Shown here piece after piece: positions 42,896 through 49,666 of a DNA stretch of 64,000 nucleotides (positions are counted from its first letter, which is position 1; each line of letters opens with the position of its first letter). A program made the position numbers and the translations under genes. Below the pieces are notes generated by a model. It ran no database searches. It worked only from the letters and a program-made list of their open reading frames with translations, and had not been told where the DNA came from. Origin of the DNA: an uncultured Oscillospiraceae bacterium. GTDB taxonomy: Bacteria > Bacillota > Clostridia > Oscillospirales > Oscillospiraceae. The stretch lies in contig CANRFA010000006.1 in the NCBI GenBank assembly GCA_947629775.1, positions 1 through 64,000 on the forward strand. The letters run 5' to 3'.

Positions 42896-43849
42896 TCAGG
42901 AGGTTTCCTCCGGCAGGCTGTCGTAGAAACGGCTGGCGCCGGGGTGCAGGGGAATGGGAAGATCCTCGTACAGGAAGGACCGGTCGCGCAGCGCCTCCAT
43001 GGAGGGATGGGCCCGGGACAGGGTTTCCCGCTGCTCCCACAGGGTCTGCGTGAGGGCAAAGACCATGTCTTCCTCCATGGATGCGTTTGCACAGAGCAGA
43101 CACCGGACCCCGAAGGTGCGCACCGCCAGGGTCTGTCCGGCATAGGTGCCGGCGGGAACCAGAGTGTCCTCATATTGGGGATTGGCCTTCAGAATGGTGT
43201 TCAGTTCCTCCGGGGTGTAGAGCAGGACCCGGCAGGGAGTGCTTTCCGCCAGTTCGGCCAGACCGCCGATGGGAGCGCCTGTAAAGCCGTGGATGGCGTC
43301 CAGCCGGTCTTCCAGAACCATGTCCGCTCCGGCGCCCAGACCGCAGTTGACCAGGGAGGTTTCGCCTTCGTCCAGGTTCAGGGCATGGAGCGCCATGCGG
43401 GCCGCCTGATCCGTAGCGGAGTTCTGTGGTCCGATGCCCAGTCGGAGTCCGGCCAGGTCGTGGACGTAAAGAATATTCCTGCTGACCGGCGCAATCCAGT
43501 TGGAAACGCTGAGGTAAACGGCCCCGATGGCCCGCAGAGAGGATCCTTCCGGTGTCTGACAGGCGCTGAAGGCGGTGTCTCCGGAAACCAGGGCCAGATC
43601 CGCCTCGCCGCGGAGCAGGGAATCCACGTTCATGCTGGAGCCGGTGGAGGCGCTGACGTTGACCTTCCGATCGTCCTGGCTGAGAACGGCGGCGATGGCG
43701 CTGCCCACCGGATACATGGTCCCACCGCTGTCCGCCGTGGCGATGGTGAGGACGGTCAGATCGCCGGGACGGGTCACCGGGCTGCAGGCGATGAGGATCA
43801 GACACAGGAGAACGACAAAGAGCAGAGGACGGTTCGGCGGGCGGCGCAT
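42896..43849 (-). CDS. Orphan TAXI-family solute-binding lipoprotein
   Basis: 317 residues; signal with lipobox LILIAC (Cys22). TAXI domain: LTIATADSGGTMYPVGSAIAAVL (shown here as TADSGGTMYPVGSA), ASTGSSMNVDSLLRGEADLALV region, DLAGLRLGIGPQNSATD, and the C-terminal PLHPGASRFY, which matches the PLHPGAEQFW end of the other TAXI protein in this window. No TRAP permease is adjacent; instead it follows the gltS gene and a CitA/CitB-like system. It may deliver glutamate or a dicarboxylate to the distant permease, or serve as a sensor partner (inference). AAAGGAG precedes the ATG. Confidence 0.85.
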   Translation of the reverse strand: MRRPPNRPLLFVVLLCLILIACSPVTRPGDLTVLTIATADSGGTMYPVGSAIAAVLSQDDRKVNVSASTGSSMNVDSLLRGEADLALVSGDTAFSACQTPEGSSLRAIGAVYLSVSNWIAPVSRNILYVHDLAGLRLGIGPQNSATDQAARMALHALNLDEGETSLVNCGLGAGADMVLEDRLDAIHGFTGAPIGGLAELAESTPCRVLLYTPEELNTILKANPQYEDTLVPAGTYAGQTLAVRTFGVRCLLCANASMEEDMVFALTQTLWEQRETLSRAHPSMEALRDRSFLYEDLPIPLHPGASRFYDSLPEETS

Positions 43850-43907
43850 GGCTCACAACTCCTTTCCGGGGAAACCGGCGGTTCCGGCAGCGCGGAGGGA
43901 CAGGCAG

Positions 43908-43940
43908 CAGAAACGGGTCCGGCGTTTCCGCCGGACCCGT
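43908..43940 (-). terminator. Terminator of gltS
   Basis: Perfect stem ACGGGTCCGGCG/CGCCGGACCCGT (43913-43940), loop TTTC, followed on the minus strand by TTTCTG. Confidence 0.8.
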
Positions 43941-43952
43941 TCCCCGGGCGGC

Positions 43953-45074
43953 TTAAGCCAGGAAGCTGCCAAAGAGAGAGAGGAAAATCGGGTTGTAGAT
44001 GTCGTCGATGATGACGGCGAAGGAGGGATAGAGGATCCAGGCGATGGTGTGCCAGCCATACTGGTCCATGACGGCCTTCTCGTTGGCCACCGCGTTGGGT
44101 CCGGAGCCGCAGCCCCAGCCGCAGTTGCCGGCGGTCATGACGGCGGCGCCGTAGTCCCGGCCGAACATGTTGAAGGAGACGAAGATGCCGAAGAGAGCCA
44201 TGAGAACGGCCTGGCCGATCAGGATGATGCCCATCTGGCCAGCGACAGGAGCGAGGGCGGTGATGTCAATGGTCATCAGCACCAGAGCCAGATACAGCTC
44301 GAGGAACATGTGCTCGATGGCGTCCATCTCAGGAACGTTGAGGGGGATGTTGAGGGCTTCCATGACGTTGCGGCCGATGGCGCCGGCGAACAGGCAGCCG
44401 ATAAATTTCGGCATTTCGATCATGGGGATGTTATCCAGAATGCAGTAGATGGGCATGCCGAAGGCGGCCACAGGTCCGCCGATCAGGGAGCCCATGATGT
44501 TGCCCATCGTGCCGGCGGCTACGCCTACGGTAGCGGCGGCTTCCGGGGCGCCCATTTCCACAAAGATGGGGCCGAAGGCGGCGGCGGTGCCGACACCGCC
44601 GGACATGGAGGCGGAGGAGCACTGCAGAGACAGCAGAGGGTGCATCCCTACCACGGAGCCCAGGGCCACGCCCAGGACATCCTGCAGGGTGATCAGCAGG
44701 CAGGCGGCGATGGCGATCTTCGCCAGCAGGGCGCCGCCGGCATGGCGGAGGGTCTTAATGCTGAAGCCGAAGCCGACGCACAGGAAGAACAGGTTCTGGC
44801 ACAGGTCCTGTACGTTGCCGGAGTTGAAGGAGAGGGCGATGAGGCCGGTTCCCTTCAGGATGGCGATGACCACGGAGAACAGCAGGCCGGATACGACCGG
44901 GGCGGGAATGGCGAACTTCCGCAGCAGGGCGGAGTGGGCGACGCACCAGCGGCCCAGGAAGATGACGATGGCGGCGAAGCCAAGGGTGGTGAGGTACTCG
45001 AACTTGAACGCCGTGATGGCCCCGTCCGCTGCGGGGGTCAGGGTTCCGAAGTACCCGATGATGGTTTCGAACAT
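43953..45074 (-). CDS. gltS: Sodium/glutamate symporter family protein
   Basis: 373 residues, about eleven hydrophobic segments. GltS marks are RKFAIPAPVVSGLLFSVV in the second helix region, CQNLFFLCVGFGFSIKTLR, the re-entrant loop GGVGTAAAFGPIF, and the second half's CGWGCGSGPNAVANEKAV in place of the usual GATPTAIANM. That second-loop difference suggests an altered ligand, so the exact substrate is uncertain. GAGGAGAG precedes the ATG. It is followed by the TAXI gene and preceded by the two-component genes on the same strand, and has its own promoter with a candidate regulator site. Confidence 0.85.
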   Translation of the reverse strand: MFETIIGYFGTLTPAADGAITAFKFEYLTTLGFAAIVIFLGRWCVAHSALLRKFAIPAPVVSGLLFSVVIAILKGTGLIALSFNSGNVQDLCQNLFFLCVGFGFSIKTLRHAGGALLAKIAIAACLLITLQDVLGVALGSVVGMHPLLSLQCSSASMSGGVGTAAAFGPIFVEMGAPEAAATVGVAAGTMGNIMGSLIGGPVAAFGMPIYCILDNIPMIEMPKFIGCLFAGAIGRNVMEALNIPLNVPEMDAIEHMFLELYLALVLMTIDITALAPVAGQMGIILIGQAVLMALFGIFVSFNMFGRDYGAAVMTAGNCGWGCGSGPNAVANEKAVMDQYGWHTIAWILYPSFAVIIDDIYNPIFLSLFGSFLA

Positions 45075-45113
45075 GTACAGCTCTCCTCTCGTTCCTTTTT
45101 TCCCGGAGGAACT

Positions 45114-45179
45114 ATTGTACCTTCAGGATACAGGACGGGAGAGGGAAATGCAATTTTCCGAAAGTATTGTTCGCTTTCG
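45114..45179 (-). promoter_or_regulatory. gltS promoter and upstream inverted repeat
   Basis: Minus-strand -10 TACAAT (45119-45114) without a good -35. An exact inverted repeat CGAAAG (45159-45164)/CTTTCG (45174-45179), 9 bp between, is centred about 62 bp upstream of the expected start point, the usual distance for a class I activator. Confidence 0.45.
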
Positions 45180-45216
45180 TAACTAAAGTTCAGAGAGAAG
45201 TGTCAGAATCTGCCGC

Positions 45217-45900
45217 TCAGAGGGCCTTTCCGGCGAGAATGTAGCGGATGGCGGGCCGGCCTCCGGTCTGGTAGTCGATGTTGCTGGAGATCTCCCCGCA
45301 GTCCGCCATGTAGCTGACGTAGCGGCGGATGGTGATGCGGGACAGACCGACCTGCTCGCTGGTGAAGCTCTCCCGGGGATGAGCGGCAAAGAAGGCGCGG
45401 ACATGCTCCAGGGTGCAGAGGTTGAGCCCCTTTGGCAGCGGCTGAGAGGAAGGGGCGGAGGGGAGACCCCGGCCTCGGACCAGTTCGTCGATGGAGTTCT
45501 GATCCAGGCAGCCCGGCCCCCGTTCCAGGACGCCCCGGGTATCCCGGAAGCGGTCCAGCGCCTGCTGGAACCGCTGGCGCTGAAAGGGTTTCACCAGGTA
45601 ATCGAGAACGCCGCGGGCCAGGAGGGCCTGGACGATGGCGGTGTCGTTGGCGGAGGTGACCATGATGATGGCGGGGATCCGCCCGATGGCGTGAAGCCGA
45701 TCCACGAACTCCAGCCCCGTCATGCCGGGTGTGTAGAAGTCCAGAATGATGAGATCTACCCTGTGAGTGTCCAGCCAGGCGAGTCCCTCCTGGCCGTCCC
45801 GGCAGATGTGGACCACCTGAAAGGCCGGATCTGTTTCGACATACTGGCGATCAATGGCGGCTACCATGGGATCGTCTTCCACGATCAGGACCTTGTACAT
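45217..45900 (-). CDS. CitB/DcuR-family response regulator
   Basis: 227 residues. Receiver domain with Asp54 in LIILDFYTPGMTGLEF and Lys in YLVKPF; the C-terminal part (about 160-225) is the HTH typical of CitB/DcuR, SEQVGLSRITIRRYVSYMADCGEI (shown: GLSRITIRRYVSYM) and GGRPAIRYIL. Such regulators activate carboxylate transport and metabolism genes. The kinase is 12 bp upstream; gltS is downstream, so gltS is the likely target. Confidence 0.92.
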   Translation of the reverse strand: MYKVLIVEDDPMVAAIDRQYVETDPAFQVVHICRDGQEGLAWLDTHRVDLIILDFYTPGMTGLEFVDRLHAIGRIPAIIMVTSANDTAIVQALLARGVLDYLVKPFQRQRFQQALDRFRDTRGVLERGPGCLDQNSIDELVRGRGLPSAPSSQPLPKGLNLCTLEHVRAFFAAHPRESFTSEQVGLSRITIRRYVSYMADCGEISSNIDYQTGGRPAIRYILAGKAL

Positions 45901-45912
45901 ACTGAGGCCTCC

Positions 45913-47514
45913 TTATGAGCCGGACTCCGTAAAGGTGATGGTGAAACAGGTTCCTTCGCCGGGCTCGGTTTCCACCTGGATGGATCCCTTGTGCCCCTCT
46001 GTGATGCGCCGGACCATGCAGAGGCCAAGCCCCCGGTTCTCCCCCTTGGAAGAAACGCCCTTCTCCCAGATATGGGGCAGGAGGGCCGGGTCGATGCCCC
46101 GTCCGGTGTCCTCGCAGAGAATGAGATTGCAGTCCGGCCGGCAGTAGAGGGAGAGCTTGATCTCCCGGATCTCCGGCTGGCCCCGGACCAGTTCCTCGAT
46201 GGCGTTTTCCAGCAGGTTGCCGACAACGGTGGCCAGATCCTCCACCGGCACAAGCAGGTCCTCCTCCCGGCAGGAACTGTCCTGGGAGACGGAGAGGGCG
46301 ATCCCCTGCTCCGCGGCGTGCATCATCTTGCCAATGATCAGGGCGCTGAGGCGGGGAACCCGGATGCAGTCCGCCACGCCCCGGATGGTCTGGCTGGAGA
46401 CCAGACTGGAGTTGAGAATGAAGCGGATGGCCTCCTGGGTCTGATCCGTCTGCAGGTACCCGAGGATGATGTGCATGCGGTTCAGGAACTCGTGATTGAA
46501 GAAGCGCAGAGTATCCAGCATGTACTTCGTGCCGGAAAGTTCGTCCGAGAGGCGGCGCATCTCCGTCTTGTCGTGAAAGATGTTGAGAACGCCCTCGTTG
46601 CCCTGTTCCCCGGAAATGGGCACTTCCGTAGCCAAGACCTGTCGGCCTCCGACCATGAGGGAGCGGTTGTGGAGGGCCTGGCCGCTGTGGGCGACCTGAT
46701 CGCAGCAGGTTTCCGGGAAGACCTCCCGCAACGGTCTGCCTGTCAGGGAATCGGACCGGTCCGGGAACAGACGGCGGGCCTGGTCGTTGGCAAAGAGCAC
46801 CGTGCCCTGGAGATCCGTGGCGATCAGACCGTCTTCGATGGCGTTGAGCACATCGCCCTGCCGCTGGTACAGACCCAGCAGTTCGTCCGGCCGGCGGCCG
46901 CCCAAGGAGTCCTTCAGCAGGCGGACAATCATTCGGGAGAAAAGAAGCGCGGCCAGCAGGGCGGCAGAGAGAATGGCCAGGTAGAGCAGCCCCAGGGTGA
47001 GGCTGCGGCGGGAGATGGCGGAGTGGAACATGGCGACGGTGACGAAGCCGATGATGGTTCCTCCGGAATCTGTCACGGCGTGAAAGGCCATCCGCTGGCT
47101 GCCGATAGTGCCGTAGCCGGAGGTGATGTAGGGCTCCGCCCCCTGGAGAATGGGCTGTTCTTCACCATTCAGCAGGGTTTCTCCTGTTTCCCGGCGGCTG
47201 GTGTGGTAAAACCGCAGGCCGTCCCGGTCGTAGACCGCGATCACGTCCAGGTCCTGGTAGCTCTCGTGGAGCGTGTCCAGCAGGCGAGCCGCCTCGGGAT
47301 CCGGATAACCCTGTTCCAGCATGCGGGAGACCTCCTCCAGAGAGGCGACGTAGCCGGCGGCGGAGGAGATGGCGGCGTCGATGCCCTGCCGCTGCCGCTG
47401 CAGGTCAAAGGCAAGGGTCAGGCACAGAGTGATGAGAAGGAGCAGCACGGCGGTGCCGGAGAAGCTGAAAAAGATCTGTTTCTCCAGCGGGAGAGCCCGG
47501 AAGCGCTTCGGCAT
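45913..47514 (-). CDS. CitA/DcuS-family sensor histidine kinase
   Basis: 533 residues. Two membrane helices (about 16-36 and 172-195) flank an extracytoplasmic PAS-like domain (DLDVIAVYDRDGLRFYHT, GSQRMAFHAVTDSGGTIIGFVTVA). A cytoplasmic PAS follows (VLNAIEDGLIATDLQGTVLFAND). The phospho-His is in FFNHEFLNRMHIILGYLQ (SpoB-type dimerisation box), then LLENAIEEL, DTGRGIDP and GLGLCMVRR. Relatives sense citrate, C4-dicarboxylates or glutamate directly with the outer domain. Confidence 0.92.
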   Translation of the reverse strand: MPKRFRALPLEKQIFFSFSGTAVLLLLITLCLTLAFDLQRQRQGIDAAISSAAGYVASLEEVSRMLEQGYPDPEAARLLDTLHESYQDLDVIAVYDRDGLRFYHTSRRETGETLLNGEEQPILQGAEPYITSGYGTIGSQRMAFHAVTDSGGTIIGFVTVAMFHSAISRRSLTLGLLYLAILSAALLAALLFSRMIVRLLKDSLGGRRPDELLGLYQRQGDVLNAIEDGLIATDLQGTVLFANDQARRLFPDRSDSLTGRPLREVFPETCCDQVAHSGQALHNRSLMVGGRQVLATEVPISGEQGNEGVLNIFHDKTEMRRLSDELSGTKYMLDTLRFFNHEFLNRMHIILGYLQTDQTQEAIRFILNSSLVSSQTIRGVADCIRVPRLSALIIGKMMHAAEQGIALSVSQDSSCREEDLLVPVEDLATVVGNLLENAIEELVRGQPEIREIKLSLYCRPDCNLILCEDTGRGIDPALLPHIWEKGVSSKGENRGLGLCMVRRITEGHKGSIQVETEPGEGTCFTITFTESGS

Positions 47515-47570
47515 GGGATCACCTCCACAGGACGGGAAGGCGGCCTGATGTCCGGGCCGCTTGGGATGGA

Positions 47571-47616
47571 AAACGGGGAAAAGCCCGCAGAACCCTCCGG
47601 GGAGGGCCCTGCGGGC
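47571..47616 (-). terminator. Terminator of the SWIM gene
   Basis: Stem GCCCGCAG/CTGCGGGC (47583-47590, 47609-47616) with inner CCCTCC/GGAGGG; TTTTCCCCGTTTT follows on the minus strand. Confidence 0.85.
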
Positions 47617-47650
47617 CGGAACCCGGGTGGGAAACCCGTCCGGCGGATGG

Positions 47651-49354
47651 TCAGGAGAACTGCTCCTGCAGATCCTCGCGGATGGAACGGAGATTGGGGT
47701 GGTTCAGGATCTTCATCTGCAGAGCGGGCCACTCAGCGTCGTCTGTCAGAAGCTTCACCTGCCTGGCTATGGCGATGGCGCGATCTGCGGGGATCCCGCG
47801 GATGCCAAAGAGCGCGGAGACAAGCTCGTCCCTGCATTTCCCGTTCTCTCCCATCAGCAGGTAGAAGGATGCGCAGTACATATGCAGGGAAGTCAGATTG
47901 ATCGGATCGTCTTTTGCCATGAGCTTACAGGCGTTCATGAGGAGGAGCGAGGCACCGGGCTGGGCCCTGGAGACCGTCAGGATCCAGATAAACTGCTGAG
48001 AGGCGTCGAACGGAGTCAGGTTGCGAAGAAGTTCCGCAACCTGCTCGGGGGTGAGCTTCGTCGCCAGGAAGACCTCTGAGGCGCCGCGCAGGATCTGAAT
48101 CTGCAGGGCGAACGGGATGGACGTGAACTCCGAGGAGGTCAGCAGGTCGCGGACGACGGACAGAACCGCGGAGAGCTGTTCCCCGGACCAGGCGGGAGAA
48201 CTCAGGACGGGCAGGCAGGTGTACCTGTAACGGGAGAGGTTGTCCATCAGCCAGCGGAACATGGTGTCCCGTTCGGAGCCGCTGGCCCTGGCGATCAGGG
48301 ACATCCACGCATCGAAGCAGACCGCCTGTACAGGTTCGAAGCACAGAGGAACGCCGGAGCCCGAGGGGGCGCTGTTTTCCTCCCCGTCTTCCGCACTGTC
48401 GTCTTCCTCTTCTTCTTCTTCTTCGTCGTCTTCCCCGTCCAGCAGACCGGCGCTTTTGTCCCAGATGCTGTCCTCTTCGTCGTATTCGTCCTCGTACTCA
48501 TCGTATTCATCGTCCCCGTCCAGGTCCAGCTCACAGGTAAGATGGTCCCAGACCCGGTCGTAAGCGATGCACACCAGGCGGAAGGCTTTCATGAGAAGGC
48601 CGTTTTTCAGCAGGATTTCGATGTTTCTGTTCAGGTAGCCCTCAACCTCGGCCGCCAGATCAAAGCACTCGTCATCGACGGGATTGCAGTCCTCGACCAT
48701 GTATTCATTCAGAATCCGGTCCAGATGGACGTGCCAGCGGGCCTCCTGGCCGGGAAGGGGTTCCCGGTTCCGGTACAGATAGAGCTGCTCCCGGACTTCG
48801 GGATTCGATGCCACCAGGTCGCTCAGCAGGTTCCGGAGATCTGCGCGCTTCATGTTGGAGAGCATGGAGTTCCAGTCGGGCTCGGGTTCCTCGAAGTCGA
48901 TGGAGTGATCCTCCGGAATGTCGACCATGTCGTCCATGGCATACAGGAGGGCTCCTACGTGGGGGCAGATGTCATCCGCGCCACAACTGCACCAGTAGCT
49001 GAAGGCAGGCAGGTCGTCATCGTCCTCGCCGTCCTCATCCTCATCCTCATCCTCATCCTCATCCTCATCGTCTTCGTCGTCCTCAAAGTCCTCATCATCG
49101 TCCTCGTACCCGTCCTCGTCGTCTTCGTCATCCTCGGGATCCCAGAACAGCCCGTCGTCATCGTCATCGTCCTCATCCTCTTCGATGGTAACCTCGGCGT
49201 AGTAGCGATGGTCGTCAAGGACGATGGCATAGACCGTATCGTCGTCGTCAGCCAGTTCTGCCACGCGGTTGTGCTTCCACAGCCAGGCGCTGCGGGCTCT
49301 GGTCCTGGAAGAGACCTGATCTTTCCAGGCTTCCAGGGGAAGGTAGTGAAACAA
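47651..49354 (-). CDS. SWIM zinc-finger protein with very acidic linkers
   Basis: 567 residues from a TTG at 49354, 8 bp after AAAGGAGG; the longer frame upstream begins inside the promoter region. The SWIM motif CxCx(n)CxH is complete: Cys122, Cys124, Cys130 and His132 in WCSCGADDICPHV. Residues about 59-114 are nearly all Asp/Glu, encoded in part by six exact copies of a hexanucleotide (49032-49067), and a second acidic stretch lies near 290-330. The remaining 230 residues are helical. SWIM domains bind DNA or proteins and occur with SWI2/SNF2 ATPases. Here the gene is divergent from an SF2 helicase-primase, which suggests a functional pair (inference). Confidence 0.82.
   Translation of the reverse strand: MFHYLPLEAWKDQVSSRTRARSAWLWKHNRVAELADDDDTVYAIVLDDHRYYAEVTIEEDEDDDDDDGLFWDPEDDEDDEDGYEDDDEDFEDDEDDEDEDEDEDEDEDGEDDDDLPAFSYWCSCGADDICPHVGALLYAMDDMVDIPEDHSIDFEEPEPDWNSMLSNMKRADLRNLLSDLVASNPEVREQLYLYRNREPLPGQEARWHVHLDRILNEYMVEDCNPVDDECFDLAAEVEGYLNRNIEILLKNGLLMKAFRLVCIAYDRVWDHLTCELDLDGDDEYDEYEDEYDEEDSIWDKSAGLLDGEDDEEEEEEEDDSAEDGEENSAPSGSGVPLCFEPVQAVCFDAWMSLIARASGSERDTMFRWLMDNLSRYRYTCLPVLSSPAWSGEQLSAVLSVVRDLLTSSEFTSIPFALQIQILRGASEVFLATKLTPEQVAELLRNLTPFDASQQFIWILTVSRAQPGASLLLMNACKLMAKDDPINLTSLHMYCASFYLLMGENGKCRDELVSALFGIRGIPADRAIAIARQVKLLTDDAEWPALQMKILNHPNLRSIREDLQEQFS
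49032..49067 (-). repeat. Hexanucleotide tandem repeat, six copies
   Basis: TCCTCA repeated exactly six times on the plus strand, inside the SWIM gene, where it encodes alternating Glu-Asp. A 6-bp unit keeps the reading frame, so copy-number change would alter only the length of the acidic linker. Confidence 0.9.
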
Positions 49355-49432
49355 GCAAATTTCCTCCTTTCGGGGTATGCCTTCGTGGATCAGGCCCACC
49401 GGTCGGCGGACAGGCAGGCCGCTTTCTTCAAC

Positions 49433-49443
49433 AGTATAGCACA
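49433..49443 (-). promoter_or_regulatory. Extended -10 of the SWIM gene
   Basis: TGTGCTATACT on the minus strand (TATACT at 49438-49433); -35 poor. Lies in the 312-bp divergent region 49355-49666, which also holds the TOTE promoter and a palindrome and no further gene. Confidence 0.45.
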
Positions 49444-49576
49444 GGAAAAAAGAGAAGGGAACGATGATTTTGAAAAATGGGCCGGACCCCCTGCGGGCAG
49501 CCTGCGGAGAGGGAAACCGGAGAACAGGCACGGCGTGCCCGGCGGAGCCAGGCCGGAAAAGACGTTCCTCGGAAAA

Positions 49577-49621
49577 GATCCGGTCCGGATCTTGAGGTTG
49601 GAACCGGCTCTGTGGTATATT
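49577..49621 (+). promoter_or_regulatory. TOTE gene promoter with an abutting palindrome
   Basis: TTGAGG (49592-49597), 18 bp, TATATT (49616-49621). A perfect palindrome GATCCGG-T-CCGGATC (49577-49591) ends at the base before the -35 and could be an operator. Confidence 0.5.
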
Positions 49622-49666
49622 CAGAGAAAGAAGCCGGCGCGCAAAGCGGGAAAGGGGCCAGACGCC

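Noticed and set aside
45100..45180. Possible sigma-54 promoter upstream of gltS (GG...TTGC)
   Set aside because: GG and GC are not 10 bp apart, so the -24/-12 pattern is not met.
49000..49175. Repetitive GA/TC-rich stretch as a CRISPR or intergenic satellite
   Set aside because: It lies inside the SWIM frame and encodes a Glu/Asp tract; there are no spacers.
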